9,113 bases of DNA, from contig DBMG01000136.1 in assembly GCA_002304785.1 (NCBI GenBank), forward strand, positions 1-9,113, given 5' to 3'. Under the pieces are notes generated by a model, which was not told the origin of the DNA, did no database searches, and worked only from the letters and a program-made list of their open reading frames with translations. Below are positions 1 through 4,931 of the stretch, one piece after another (the first letter of the stretch is position 1; the number at the start of each line of letters is the position of its first letter). Made by a program: the position numbers and the translations under genes. Source of the DNA: Candidatus Accumulibacter sp. UBA704 (GTDB lineage Bacteria > Pseudomonadota > Gammaproteobacteria > Burkholderiales > Rhodocyclaceae).

Positions 1-3
1 TTA

Positions 4-10
4 GAGGAAG
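4..10 (+). promoter_or_regulatory. Ribosome binding site that sets the TTG start of moaC
   Basis: A purine-rich GAGGAAG lies 5 nt before the TTG at 16. The first in-frame ATG (67) has no comparable site and would remove the conserved LTHF-type N-terminus of MoaC, so the TTG is preferred. A TAG at 2-4 could be the stop of an upstream gene, but the window is too short on this side to tell. Confidence 0.6.
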
Positions 11-15
11 TTTCC

Positions 16-525
16 TTGAACGAAACCAATGATTTGACCCATTTCTCCGCCGAAGGGCGGGCGCGCATGGTGGATGTGTCGGAGAAGATCGATACGCGCC
101 GGGTGGCGATTGCCAGCGGCGCGATCCGCATGAACCCGGCGACGCTGGAGCGTGTCCGTGCCGGCACCATCGCCAAGGGCAACGTCCTTGCCGTGGCCGA
201 CGTCGCCGCCGTGATGGCCGCCAAGCGCACACCCGAGACGATCCCGATGTGCCATTCGCTGCCGCTCTCGGGCGTGGAGGTGGCGTTTGCCGAGATCACG
301 GAACCCGACGGCGAGGGCTGCGTCGGTATCCGGGCCACGGTGACCGCCAGTTGCGTCGGGCCAACCGGGGTCGAGATGGAAGCCCTGTGCGCCGTCAGCG
401 CCGCGCTGCTCACGATCTACGACATGTGCAAGGCCATCGACCGCGGCATGCGGATCGAGAACGTGCAACTCGAGGAGAAGCGTGGCGGCAAGAGCGGCGT
501 GTGGGTGCGCGGGGAGCAGAAATGA
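16..525 (+). CDS. moaC: Cyclic pyranopterin monophosphate synthase MoaC
   Basis: MoaC converts the cyclic GTP intermediate made by MoaA into cyclic pyranopterin monophosphate, the first stable intermediate of molybdenum cofactor synthesis, in the cytosol. The 169-residue product has the usual family length and all the family landmarks: MVDVSEK at 18-24, the IAKGNVL stretch at 52-58 with K54, IPMCHSLPL at 76-84 with H80, and GVEMEALCAVS at 118-128 followed by IYDMCKAID with D136 and K139. A GGKSG element near the C-terminus (157-161) is also typical. The start is a TTG with a good ribosome binding site, and the residues before M18 match the normal MoaC N-terminus. The stop overlaps the moaD start (ATGA). 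It is the first gene of the Moco operon visible here. Identity is certain from the motifs; only the start is an inference. Confidence 0.97.
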   Translation: MNETNDLTHFSAEGRARMVDVSEKIDTRRVAIASGAIRMNPATLERVRAGTIAKGNVLAVADVAAVMAAKRTPETIPMCHSLPLSGVEVAFAEITEPDGEGCVGIRATVTASCVGPTGVEMEALCAVSAALLTIYDMCKAIDRGMRIENVQLEEKRGGKSGVWVRGEQK

Positions 526-764
526 TCAAGGTGCTTTTTTTCGGCCCGGTAGCCGATCGCGTCGGCTTGCGCCAGATCGAGGTGCCGTTCCACGACGGCC
601 AGTGCTGGCAGGATGTGCGCAATGTGTTGCAATCCCAGTATCCCGAGGCGTTTGCGCTGGTCTCCGTCACGGCGGTCAACGGCGAACGCGTGCGGGATGA
701 TGGGCGCACGCCCTTGGCGGATGGAGCGGAGATCGTCTTCATGTCGCGTTTTTCGGGAGGTTGA
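522..764 (+). CDS. moaD: Molybdopterin synthase sulfur-carrier subunit MoaD
   Basis: MoaD is the small ubiquitin-fold subunit of molybdopterin synthase. Its C-terminal glycine is thiocarboxylated (by MoeB-type enzymes in characterised species) and gives sulfur to the precursor bound on MoaE. The 80-residue product starts MIKVLFFGPVADRVG, has the family's central VNGERV segment and a late LADGAEIVFM strand, and ends in the required Gly-Gly (79-80). The ATG overlaps the moaC stop by 4 bp, and GGGGAG lies 5 nt upstream inside moaC. A much longer open frame in the same phase starts at 249, but only the part from 522 is MoaD; the rest overlaps moaC. The GGGAGG ribosome binding site of moaE overlaps the last MoaD codons, which suggests coupled translation of the two subunits. 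No moeB is visible in this window. Confidence 0.95.
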   Translation: MIKVLFFGPVADRVGLRQIEVPFHDGQCWQDVRNVLQSQYPEAFALVSVTAVNGERVRDDGRTPLADGAEIVFMSRFSGG

Positions 765-765
765 T

Positions 766-1191
766 ATGAGCGATGCCGTTCGCCTCCAGTTGGAGGATTT
801 TTCGCAGGACGAGGAGGTTCGTGCGTTACGTGCCAGCTCGCAACGCATGGGCGGGATTGCCACCTTCCTCGGCTGCGCACGCGACTTTTCGGAAGGACGC
901 GACGTCCGCGAGATCAGTTTCGACGCCTATCGACCGATGGCGCTCGCCGAACTGCAAAAACTACGTACGGAAGCCATCGCGCGGTTCGCCCTGCTCGACG
1001 CGCGCATCGTGCACCGGCTGGGCACTGTGCGGGCCGGCGACAACATCGTGTTCATCGCAGCCGGCGCCGAGCATCGTGCCCCGGCGCTGGAAGCCTGCCG
1101 CTGGATGATTGACGAGCTCAAGGAGCGCGTGCCGATCTGGAAGAAGGAAATCACCCCGACCGGCGAATCCTGGGTGACACCGCATCCATGA
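766..1191 (+). CDS. moaE: Molybdopterin synthase catalytic subunit MoaE
   Basis: MoaE is the large subunit of molybdopterin synthase. The MoaD2-MoaE2 complex converts cyclic pyranopterin monophosphate to molybdopterin by installing the dithiolene sulfurs. The 141-residue product is of normal length. Visible family features are GGIATFLGCARD at 29-40, FDAYRPMA at 52-59, HRLGTVRAGD at 83-92, AEHRAPA at 101-107, and the C-terminal KERVPIWKKE at 119-128, which supplies the conserved active-site lysines (K119 and K126). The start at 766 is one base after the moaD stop and 5 nt after GGGAGG. The same frame is open further upstream to 613, but that extension overlaps moaD and does not look like MoaE. 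The stop overlaps the mobA start (ATGA). Confidence 0.96.
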   Translation: MSDAVRLQLEDFSQDEEVRALRASSQRMGGIATFLGCARDFSEGRDVREISFDAYRPMALAELQKLRTEAIARFALLDARIVHRLGTVRAGDNIVFIAAGAEHRAPALEACRWMIDELKERVPIWKKEITPTGESWVTPHP

Positions 1192-1793
1192 TTGATGGCT
1201 GCGCGGCTCTGATCCTGGCCGGCGGCGATTCCAGCCGGATGGGGCGTGACAAGACGGCGCTCGAATTCGCCGGGAAGACGTTGCTGCAACGCGCCGTCGA
1301 GGTCATGCAGTCCCAGTTTTCTCAGGTGGTAGTCAGCGTCCGGCAACGGCGTCCGGACATCGATGTGCCGCAGGTCTGCGATGAGATTCCCGATGCCGGG
1401 CCATTGGCCGGGTTATGTGCCGGGCTGGAATGGGCGCAGGCCAGGCAGATTCCGTGGGTTTTCGGCATGGCCGCCGACATGCCTTTCCTGAATCCGGTGC
1501 TGATCGAGCGACTGGCGGAACGCCGCGGTAACTGTCAGGCCGTGGTTCCGGTAGTGCGGGGACATCCGCAGCCGCTGGCCGCGTATTATTCGGCGGCGGC
1601 GCTGCCGGCGTTTCGCGAGACTCTGGCCGGTAGCGGCAAGCGCAGTCTGCGCGCCGTGCTGGAACGACTGGACGTTTGCCGGGTCAATGAGGTTGACCTG
1701 CAGGCCGCTGATCCTGGTCTGCGCAGCTTTTTCGACCTCGACACGCCGGAGGATGTGGCGCTGGCGTTAAGGGTGTTTTCACAAGAAAGGTGA
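1188..1793 (+). CDS. mobA: Molybdenum cofactor guanylyltransferase MobA
   Basis: MobA transfers GMP from GTP to the molybdenum cofactor, giving the molybdopterin guanine dinucleotide used by DMSO-reductase-family enzymes such as Nar, Nap and formate dehydrogenases. The 201-residue product is a nucleotidyltransferase-fold protein with the signature LAGGDSSRMGRDK at 10-22, GPLAG at 71-75, the metal-binding AADMPF at 95-100 (D97), HPQPLAAYY at 126-134, and the closing FFDLDTPEDV at 181-190. Its ATG overlaps the moaE stop by 4 bp and has no clear Shine-Dalgarno sequence, so translation is probably coupled to moaE. A MocA-type cytidylyltransferase shares the fold, but the sequence pattern and operon position favour MobA. 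Its presence implies that the cell makes bis-MGD enzymes, although none is encoded here. Confidence 0.92.
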   Translation: MIDGCAALILAGGDSSRMGRDKTALEFAGKTLLQRAVEVMQSQFSQVVVSVRQRRPDIDVPQVCDEIPDAGPLAGLCAGLEWAQARQIPWVFGMAADMPFLNPVLIERLAERRGNCQAVVPVVRGHPQPLAAYYSAAALPAFRETLAGSGKRSLRAVLERLDVCRVNEVDLQAADPGLRSFFDLDTPEDVALALRVFSQER

Positions 1794-1794
1794 G

Positions 1795-3057
1795 ATGTTG
1801 AACGAGACCAAGAATCTATCGGTTGGCGATGCCCAGGCGCAGGTACTGCGGCACGTGAGCCCCGGCGAATCGGAGGAAATCCAGCTTGAACAGGCACTGG
1901 GCAGAGTGCTGGCCGAAGTAGTCCGCGCCAACCGTGACCAGCCGCCGTTCGATGTTTCGGCGATGGACGGCTTTGCCGTGCGCAGCGCCGATCTCGTCGC
2001 CGGCGGCGCCGTGTTGACGGTCGTCGAGGACATCAGGGCTGGCGACATGCCGGGCAAGACCGTGCAGTCAGGGCAATGCGCGCGCATCATGACCGGTGCC
2101 CCGCTCCCGCCGGGAGCCGATGCGGTAATTCGCGTGGAGGATACGCAGGCATTGACCGACGACTGCGTCGAGATCACGGTTCCGGTCAAGGCGGGCAATG
2201 ACATTCGCGTGCGCGGCGAGAACATGCGCAATGGTGACGTGGTGCTGGAGGCCGGAACAGAAATCACCCCGGGCGTCATCGGCGTGCTGGCCACCGTCAA
2301 GCGTGCCCGCCTTCAGGTTTATCGCCGGCCGCGCGTAGCCATCCTGTCTACCGGCGATGAGCTGGAGGCGCTGGTGGCGCCCTTCGATGCCAGCAAGATT
2401 CCGGAATCGAACAGCTATGCCCTGATGGCACAACTTCAGGCGCTGGGCATCGAACCGGTGCGCCTGGGCATTGCCCGCGACAAACCTGATGAATTGGCCC
2501 GCTTCCTGAAACAGGGGCTGGACTACGACGTGTTGCTGGTTTCCGGAGGAACCTCGGTCGGAGTCCACGACCACGTGCGCCCGACGCTGGCTGACCTCGG
2601 TGTCACCATGCATTTCTGGCGGGTCGAGATGCGGCCGGGGCACCCGGTGGCCTTTGGCACACGAGGAAAGAGCCTGGTCTTCTGTTTGCCGGGCAACCCG
2701 GTGTCGAGCATGGTCTGCTTCGAGCAGTTCGTGGTTCCCGCCGTGCGCCGCATGATGGGGCATCCGAACCTGTTCCGGCGTTCGGTGGCGGCGCGGCTGA
2801 CGCATCCGGTGAAGCATCGTCCCGGGCGCGCTGAATTCATCCGCGTGACGCTGGCGCAGGACGCGGCAGGCGGCTTGCTGGCTACATCGACTGGCTCGCA
2901 GAGCAGCGGCGACCTGACCTCGATGGCCCGCGCCGATGGTCTGCTGGTCGTTTCCGAGGGTAGCGATGGACTGGCTGGCGGTGACATGGCGCAGGTGCAG
3001 TTGCTCGACGGCAGCGCGTTCCAGGGCGGTTCCGGTCTGGTGGAGGAGAAGTCATGA
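1795..3057 (+). CDS. moeA: Molybdopterin molybdenumtransferase MoeA
   Basis: MoeA inserts molybdate into adenylated molybdopterin made by MogA, releasing AMP and active Moco. The 420-residue product has the full domain set: an N-terminal region with FDVSAMDGFAV at 52-62, the beta-rich insert with RIMTGAPLPPGADAVI at 97-112 and RVRGENMRNGD at 138-148, then the MogA-like domain with AILSTGDEL at 182-190, SGGTSVGVHDH at 250-260 and CLPGNPVSS at 297-305, and a C-terminal beta-barrel domain from about 330. The catalytic-type aspartates and glutamates (D58, E189, D259) are present. One loop reads RPGHP (280-284) where the common form is KPGKP. The start lies one base after mobA, with AAAGG just upstream. 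The stop overlaps the mogA start. Overall identity is secure. Confidence 0.95.
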   Translation: MLNETKNLSVGDAQAQVLRHVSPGESEEIQLEQALGRVLAEVVRANRDQPPFDVSAMDGFAVRSADLVAGGAVLTVVEDIRAGDMPGKTVQSGQCARIMTGAPLPPGADAVIRVEDTQALTDDCVEITVPVKAGNDIRVRGENMRNGDVVLEAGTEITPGVIGVLATVKRARLQVYRRPRVAILSTGDELEALVAPFDASKIPESNSYALMAQLQALGIEPVRLGIARDKPDELARFLKQGLDYDVLLVSGGTSVGVHDHVRPTLADLGVTMHFWRVEMRPGHPVAFGTRGKSLVFCLPGNPVSSMVCFEQFVVPAVRRMMGHPNLFRRSVAARLTHPVKHRPGRAEFIRVTLAQDAAGGLLATSTGSQSSGDLTSMARADGLLVVSEGSDGLAGGDMAQVQLLDGSAFQGGSGLVEEKS

Positions 3058-3611
3058 AAGACTGCATCGGCAAGGCCAGGGCGCGCATCGGCATCCTGAC
3101 GGTTTCCGACCGCGCCAGCAGCGGTGTCTATGAGGACAAAGGCGGTCCGGCGATCTGCGATTGGCTGACGCGTGCGCTCGCCAGCCCGTGGGAACCGGTT
3201 GCGCGGGTTATCCCGGATGAGCAGGAGTTGATCGGAACGACCCTGATCGATCTGGTCGATGCCGAGGGCTGCAGCCTGGTCGTGACCACCGGGGGTACGG
3301 GGCCGGCGCTGCGCGACGTGACGCCGGAGGCGACCGAGGCCGTATGCACCAAGATGCTGCCTGGATTCGGCGAACTGATGCGCACGGCATCGCTGAAATT
3401 CGTGCCGACGGCGATCCTTTCGCGCCAGACGGCAGGCATCCGCGGCAAATGCCTGATCGTCAATCTGCCCGGCAAGCCATCGGCCATCGATGATTGCCTG
3501 CAGGCGGTGTTCCCGGCCATTCCCTATTGCATCGACCTGATCGAAGGAGCTTGGCTGGAAACGAACGACGAGTTCTGCAAGGCGTTTCGCCCCGCGCACG
3601 CGAAAAAATGA
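3054..3611 (+). CDS. mogA: Molybdopterin adenylyltransferase MogA
   Basis: MogA activates molybdopterin with ATP to give MPT-AMP, the substrate for MoeA. The 185-residue product has VSDRASSGVYEDKG at 17-30, IPDE at 53-56, TTGGTGPALRDVTPEAT at 78-94 with D88, PGFGE at 103-107, LSRQ at 122-125, NLPGKP at 137-142 and a C-terminal FRP at 178-180. The YEDKG and IPYCIDLIEG elements (IPYC at 156-159) fit MogA better than the shorter MoaB. Compared with my memory of E. coli MogA (about 195 residues), a loop of roughly 14 residues before the IPYC segment is missing. The ATG overlaps the moeA stop by 4 bp and has a strong GGAGGAG 5 nt upstream. It completes the adenylation and insertion pair with moeA. 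Confidence 0.93.
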   Translation: MKDCIGKARARIGILTVSDRASSGVYEDKGGPAICDWLTRALASPWEPVARVIPDEQELIGTTLIDLVDAEGCSLVVTTGGTGPALRDVTPEATEAVCTKMLPGFGELMRTASLKFVPTAILSRQTAGIRGKCLIVNLPGKPSAIDDCLQAVFPAIPYCIDLIEGAWLETNDEFCKAFRPAHAKK

Positions 3612-3637
3612 ACCTGGGAACGTGAAAACCGTTCGTC

Positions 3638-4168
3638 ATGCGACTTTTCTTTGCCCTGTGGCCGCCTGAATCCGTGGCGCAAGCGCTGGCCGGGCAGGCC
3701 GACGCGCTGGTGCGGCATTACGGCGGCAAGGCCACGCGGAAGGAGACGATCCACCTGACACTGGCTTTCCTTGGCGAGGTCGACGAGACGTTGTTGCCGG
3801 CGACGATCCAGGCCGCGCAAGTGGTCAGGGGGAGATCGTTCGCATTGACCATCGACCGCCTGGGTTACTGGCGGCACAACCGCCTGCTGTGGGCGGGTTG
3901 CTCCTCTCCGGCCGAGGAATTGCAGATCCTGGTTGAGAACTTGCGCGAGCAGCTGCGTGCCGTATCGATCCTCTGTGATGAAAAGCAGCGTTTCACCCCG
4001 CACCTCACCCTCGTGCGCAAGGTGCCGGACAGGCGGGGAGCGGTCGGACTGGCGGCTATCGAGCCGATCACCTGGCTCTGCACGAGTTTCGTGCTGGTGT
4101 GCTCAAGGTTGGCATCGGCCGGGTCGGAGTACTCCGCCGTGGCCGAGTTTTCATTGGCGGACGGGTAA
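3638..4168 (+). CDS. thpR: RNA 2',3'-cyclic phosphodiesterase ThpR (2H family)
   Basis: This 176-residue protein belongs to the 2H phosphoesterase superfamily, historically called 2'-5' RNA ligase. Family members hydrolyse 2',3'-cyclic phosphate RNA ends and can reversibly join tRNA half-molecules in vitro. Both signature tetrapeptides are present: HLTL with H39 and T41, and HLTL with H122 and T124. The N-terminus (MRLFFALWPP) and the LLWAG segment at 83-87 are typical of bacterial ThpR. The start is the only plausible one, because the first in-frame stop upstream is at 3623. No good ribosome binding site precedes it. It sits 26 bp after mogA on the same strand and may be co-transcribed, but no functional tie to Moco synthesis is evident. 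Its stop is only 5 bp from the convergent infA stop. Confidence 0.9.
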   Translation: MRLFFALWPPESVAQALAGQADALVRHYGGKATRKETIHLTLAFLGEVDETLLPATIQAAQVVRGRSFALTIDRLGYWRHNRLLWAGCSSPAEELQILVENLREQLRAVSILCDEKQRFTPHLTLVRKVPDRRGAVGLAAIEPITWLCTSFVLVCSRLASAGSEYSAVAEFSLADG

Positions 4169-4173
4169 GCCGT

Positions 4174-4434
4174 TCAACGCCGGCGGGGCGTCGTGGCGGC
4201 GGGCGGGGTGCGGCCTTCGATGTGCCGGAAGTTGATGCGGCCCTTGCTCAGATCGTAGGGGGAAAGTTCGAGCGAGACCTTGTCGCCGGCGAGGATGCGG
4301 ATGTGATGCTTGCGCATCTTGCCCGCCGTGTAGGCGACCAGTTGGTGTCCGTTGTCCAGCAGGACGAGGTAGCGGGCGTCGGGGAGACATTCGCTGACGA
4401 CGCCTTGCATTTCGATGAGTTCTTCTTTGGCCAT
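4174..4434 (-). CDS. infA: Translation initiation factor IF-1 (second, longer type)
   Basis: IF-1 binds the ribosomal A site on the 30S subunit during initiation. The 86-residue product is an OB-fold (S1-like) protein with MAKEELIEMQGVV at the N-terminus, DNGHQLVAYTAGKMRKHHIRI at 27-47, and AGDKVSLELSPYDLSKGRINFRH at 49-71. The basic tail after about residue 72 (TPPAATTPRRR) makes it longer than the usual 72-residue IF-1. I recall this as the second InfA paralogue of betaproteobacteria; the normal copy sits in the ribosomal protein cluster. The start at 4434 has a perfect GGAGG (4442-4446) 7 nt upstream. An in-frame ATG at 4488 would translate the cspA terminator and is rejected. The gene lies just downstream of the cspA terminator with little room for its own promoter. 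Confidence 0.95.
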   Translation of the reverse strand: MAKEELIEMQGVVSECLPDARYLVLLDNGHQLVAYTAGKMRKHHIRILAGDKVSLELSPYDLSKGRINFRHIEGRTPPAATTPRRR

Positions 4435-4464
4435 GAGTGCGCCTCCGTAATAGAGAAAAAATAA

Positions 4465-4484
4465 AACCCGGCAAGAGCCGGGTT
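4465..4484 (-). terminator. Rho-independent terminator after cspA, directly before infA
   Basis: On the minus strand an 8-bp perfect stem (AACCCGGC / GCCGGGTT) with a TCTT loop runs into TTAT and a TTTTTT tract ending near 4456. The loop type, GC-rich stem and U-run are those of a strong intrinsic terminator. It lies 56 nt after the cspA stop and 30 nt before the infA start. A second perfect 6-bp stem (GGCGGG / CCCGCC, 4504-4519) lies between it and cspA, without a U-run. Confidence 0.85.
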
Positions 4485-4539
4485 CCATCGATGGCGCATC
4501 AGAGGCGGGCGGACCCGCCGGAGTGAGCCGTTGCGCGGT

Positions 4540-4746
4540 TTATTCAGCCGGGCGGATGTTCGAAGCTTGCTTGCCCTTCTGTCCCTGGGTGATATCGAAC
4601 GTGACGCGCTGACCTTCGGTCAGGGTCTTGAAACCGTTCGACTGAATCGCCGAGAAATGCGCGAAGAGATCTTCGCCGCCTGCGTCCTGAGCGATGAAAC
4701 CGAAGCCCTTGGAGTCGTTAAACCACTTAACAGTACCTGTTGCCAT
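4540..4746 (-). CDS. cspA: Cold-shock family RNA chaperone (CspA-like)
   Basis: This 68-residue protein is a single cold-shock domain that binds single-stranded RNA and DNA and melts secondary structure, helping translation after a temperature drop or in rapid growth. It starts MATGTVKWFND, carries RNP1 as KGFGFI (13-18) and RNP2 as DLFAHF (26-31), then SAIQSNGFKTL and a C-terminal KGKQASNI. LFAHF in place of the classical VFVHF is common in beta-type Csp proteins. The start at 4746 fits the family exactly; the ribosome binding site is weak (a GGA 11 nt upstream). A long leader, with a candidate promoter about 150 nt upstream and a terminator-like hairpin near the start, suggests post-transcriptional control as in other csp genes. 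The exact paralogue name is a family-level assignment; cold induction is not shown by the sequence. Confidence 0.93.
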   Translation of the reverse strand: MATGTVKWFNDSKGFGFIAQDAGGEDLFAHFSAIQSNGFKTLTEGQRVTFDITQGQKGKQASNIRPAE

Positions 4747-4772
4747 AATCTTGAATATCCAAAAAATTTAAA

Positions 4773-4789
4773 AAGGGGACCAGCCCCTT
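4773..4789 (-). terminator. Terminator-like hairpin in the cspA leader (possible attenuator)
   Basis: On the cspA strand a perfect 6-bp stem (AAGGGG / CCCCTT, loop CTGGT) is followed by TTTAAATTTTTT, ending 14 nt before the cspA start codon at 4746. Shape and U-rich tail are those of an intrinsic terminator or pause hairpin, yet it sits inside the leader rather than after a gene. It could terminate early transcripts, pause polymerase, or act as an RNA stability element. It could also end read-through from the upstream c-di-GMP gene if cspA had a closer promoter. Function is inferred from form only. Confidence 0.5.
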
Positions 4790-4897
4790 GCTTGAGGGCG
4801 AGGATCAAGAGAGCGAGGTGAAAAACAGGGAAGGGGTCTGCAGGACTGCAGGGTCTAACCGGAGAATTACTACACGGACTTGAAGATCGCGGGCGAG

Positions 4898-4926
4898 ACT
4901 ATGCACTGAAATGCCGAAAAAAGCAA
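4898..4926 (-). promoter_or_regulatory. Candidate sigma-70 promoter of cspA
   Basis: On the minus strand TTGCTT (4921-4926) and CATAGT (4898-4903) are separated by 17 bp, a moderate match to -35/-10 consensus. The region just upstream, overlapping the end of the c-di-GMP gene, is very AT-rich (AATAATTTATT and a run of A), as in UP elements. A start of transcription near 4891 would give a leader of about 145 nt, similar to the long leaders known for csp genes. No other comparable site was seen between 4747 and 4931. Confidence 0.4.
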
Positions 4927-4931
4927 ATAAA

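Noticed and set aside
613..765. An N-terminal extension of moaE into moaD
   Set aside because: The extra 51 residues overlap moaD out of frame and are unlike any MoaE N-terminus; ATG 766 has a strong ribosome binding site.
2523..3599. A 358-codon open frame on the minus strand across moeA and mogA
   Set aside because: It is the antisense shadow of two firmly identified genes in GC-rich DNA; the product has low-complexity Arg/Ala/Pro composition and no family resemblance.
3054..3611. MoaB instead of MogA
   Set aside because: The product carries MogA-type YEDKG, PGFGE and IPYCIDLIEG segments and a C-terminal FRP, and sits beside moeA.
4435..4488. A longer infA with an N-terminal extension from ATG 4488
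   Set aside because: The extension would translate the cspA terminator hairpin and U-run; the start at 4434 has GGAGG at ideal spacing and gives the canonical MAKEE opening.
4838..4851. CTGCA-GGAC-TGCAG inverted repeat in the cspA leader
   Set aside because: The stem is only 5 bp, with a tight loop made from two palindromic CTGCAG sites; alone it is not evidence for an operator or riboswitch, though it may be part of the leader fold.
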